Assembly (NCBI RefSeq): GCF_001949145.1
Contig: NW_019091631.1
Location: 11,267 to 75,266, forward strand
Length of the DNA stretch: 64,000 nt
Origin: Acanthaster planci
Lineage: Eukaryota > Echinodermata > Asteroidea > Valvatida > Acanthasteridae
Reading direction: 5' to 3'
The translations under genes and the position numbers were made by a program. Each line of letters opens with the position of its first letter. The stretch's first letter is position 1. Shown here piece after piece: positions 48,401 through 51,400 of this stretch. The notes beneath the pieces are model-generated. The model was not told the origin of the DNA and ran no database searches. It worked only from the letters and a program-made list of their open reading frames with translations.

Positions 48401-51400
48401 TTTTCACTCTTAAAAGTGGTGACAATCCAGCCTTGTTTTGAAACCCTATACCAGGCTTTGGGGCATTTATAGCGAGCGGATTACCACCGGGGACAAAGGC
48501 ACTCCACCACCTCAGCGATGAGCCACACAGCACCACTGCACGCTAATCTGGCCCCTATTGAAAAGAGGTCAGCAGTGCACTGAGCCAGGTTCGTGAACAA
48601 AAGAAAGTTACATAACACCGCACAATCTGGGCTCTTTTTACAAGCCTGCAAGCCTGGCTGAAATACTCGGGCGTCAATGAAGGCCACCTGTCAACTTAAA
48701 ATAGTGCCTAAAGATTACTTCGTGCGGCTGTAAACGTCCGTTAAATGAAATGATGAATTTTTGAAGAATTTTGAAAACGGAAAAAATGATACTTATGCCA
48801 GCCCAGCATCATCAACATTGAAAAGTGCCCCGGCATGAAGTGATTAAAACACGTCTCTTTATCAGTTTCTCTTGTATCAAGAGCAGAAGTATAATTCTTC
48901 CAGCATAATGATCAGACAACCCTTAATTAATCTCGTATCCTCGTGAGTCATTGTTTCTTAATGCCACCCACGAAGATCAATATTCTTGGCAATAGCATCT
49001 CAGATCAACATTCTTTCTATTGCCTTCACATATCAATATTCCTAACCCTAACGGTGGTCAATATTTCACCTGTTGAAGGATTGAGGATTGTCATGGTCAA
49101 TATTTCTCTTCATTGCCTTTATCGGTTGATTTTCCACACCCTTACTCATTATTTTTCTGAGTTCATTCGAGCACTATTACGTGGGGCTTATTCATATACA
49201 AATGTTTTAGGGTTTCAAACAATAATTGTTTGTTTGGACTTTACCTGTTTCTGTTCATGGCCAAGAAGAGTTACAGACAGACACATTAGTGCTTGGCATT
49301 TGTCATGGATCTGTATCTTTTCAACCCTGCCCCCTGGGGCCTTTTCGTTAGGCACCATCCCCAGTCCTTCAAAATCCTCCCATTATCCGTGCAAAAACAT
49401 TGCAATCTGCCTCAATCCTCCAAAATCCTCCAATATTTCTTGAATATGCTCTGTTGAGGGGTGCGCACTCCCTCAACCTTCAAACTTCTCCGGCAACTCC
49501 TGTCACTATGCTAATGCAGTGTGATTGGTATCTTGGAGCGGTATGGAGGATTTCACATATAATTAATGTAGGCATGATTTCATGCACGACAGAGCATAAG
49601 CAATGTAAAGTCTAGCCCACAACCTTGAGACAATGCATCCTTTGCAATCAGCAATGCAATTTGGCCATTCTTGAGACAGATTCAGGAGGGTTAGGGTTAA
49701 TCCCACTGATATGAATCAAGATTTCTCATTCACAGTAGCCTCTTTAATCAGTATTTCACACTTTCTTAACATTGCTCCCCGCTAGTCAATATTTCCTCCC
49801 TATTGGCCTCATTGATCAATATATCTTATTTCCCTTAGGATGACAATGAACGATTTCCAAGCAGCATGTCCCAGACAGAAAGATGGAGCAGGATCGTCTG
49901 GCCCCAGAACGGCAAGCGTGGTAAGTGGGTTGATGTTTTTATGAAGATGATGTTTGTGATGACCCTCAGCAAAACCGTCCATAAAGTGGAAATGCTCAAT
50001 TTTTTTTTGGAAAAATGGCCCTTAATGTATTCATTTCATTTTTGAAAACATTTCAAACTGATCTGCACCAGCCGACAATTTACATTTGGCAGGTTTTAAA
50101 AAAGTTGTTAAAAAGGCTTAATATAAGTGAATTAATTTGTTGATTTAAAGCAACCACTTTTATGCCTACTTTTCCTTTTGGTTCTTTAACAGCCCACTCT
50201 CTCTGATGTGATGAACTTCAACACTTGGGCCGTCACAGCGGCATGGTAAGCTGGTTCCAAACTACTCCGCCTTAGAAAGCCAGCAGAGATCGTTTAACAT
50301 ACATGTAATCCAGTCGTCAGTTTGGGTAACATTGATATTCCTTGTTGTGAGAGTCCCTTTTCCAACCACGGACAGTTTTGGTGGCATTGCCAAGTATGAA
50401 GTTTCATGCAGCAAATCTGCTTACCAAACAGAATCAACATAGCCATCACTGGCGCTAAACAAGTCTCATTTGCTGGTCTTTCTTTAACACCCATTTGACA
50501 GCAAGCAGTTTGACCATGGTGCATATCAGAATTTTTGAATATGCTACTCCCAAGCTGTTATTTTCAATTGTATTCCATCAATATCATTTATTGTTGCACA
50601 GGTCCTTCCTTCGTCATTTTCTGTATGACATGCTCTTCCTTGGCATCAGTGATTTGACCAGTAAGTGCAAGAATGAATAACTTCAGTCCACCAATCACCT
50701 GAACTTACGCAACATTTGTATTTCTGGAAATAAAGATAACTCTTGGTGGCATAACCAATAAATGAACCATTTCCACAAATAACCCTGCGTGAATCTGTTG
50801 TACAAGCTTCTGCTTGTTCATTACGTAATTCCATGAGATACAGATGTAACCGAAAAATTGATTTTTGATGGTTCTGCTTTTTTCCATGACTTTTAAAGTT
50901 TTATTTCAAACCGAATTTAAATTGCAGCCCTAAGTGAAAGTGGGTCCACACTGGAAGAAGATGTTAGATTGCAGCTCATCTGGACTCTTCATTTTCATCA
51001 ATATGTGATTAATTTTTGGCTGGATCTCATGAGTTCCTCCTTCCTTTGTAGGCACCTACGTAGAAGCAGAGGACATTGAAGCCTCGGCCAACGTCAGCTG
51101 CATCAAGATCCTGAAGCAGTACTTCTACGGTGATGCCTGGAACACCAGCGGCCTGATTGACTGCGGGGACTGCTCCAGGTATAGCCACCTAGTCTCGTTT
51201 TATGACCCACAGTCCCAGGGACCAATTTTGTGGAGCTGTGAGCCCCAACACAAAGTTTCACTTGGCAATTTGGCAGCAACAAGTTACCAGTGAAAAAGAA
51301 GTTTGATATGTGTTGCTTGGGACCGGATCCCGTCTGATTCTACGGTACTAAAGCTCAACTACCGAGTTAATTTTTTTAAGACTTCCTGCATGTAGCCTCT

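Noticed and set aside
48943-49443. 166-codon plus-strand frame
   Set aside because: It lies in the degenerate ATCAATATTTC repeat and merely reflects its low stop-codon density.
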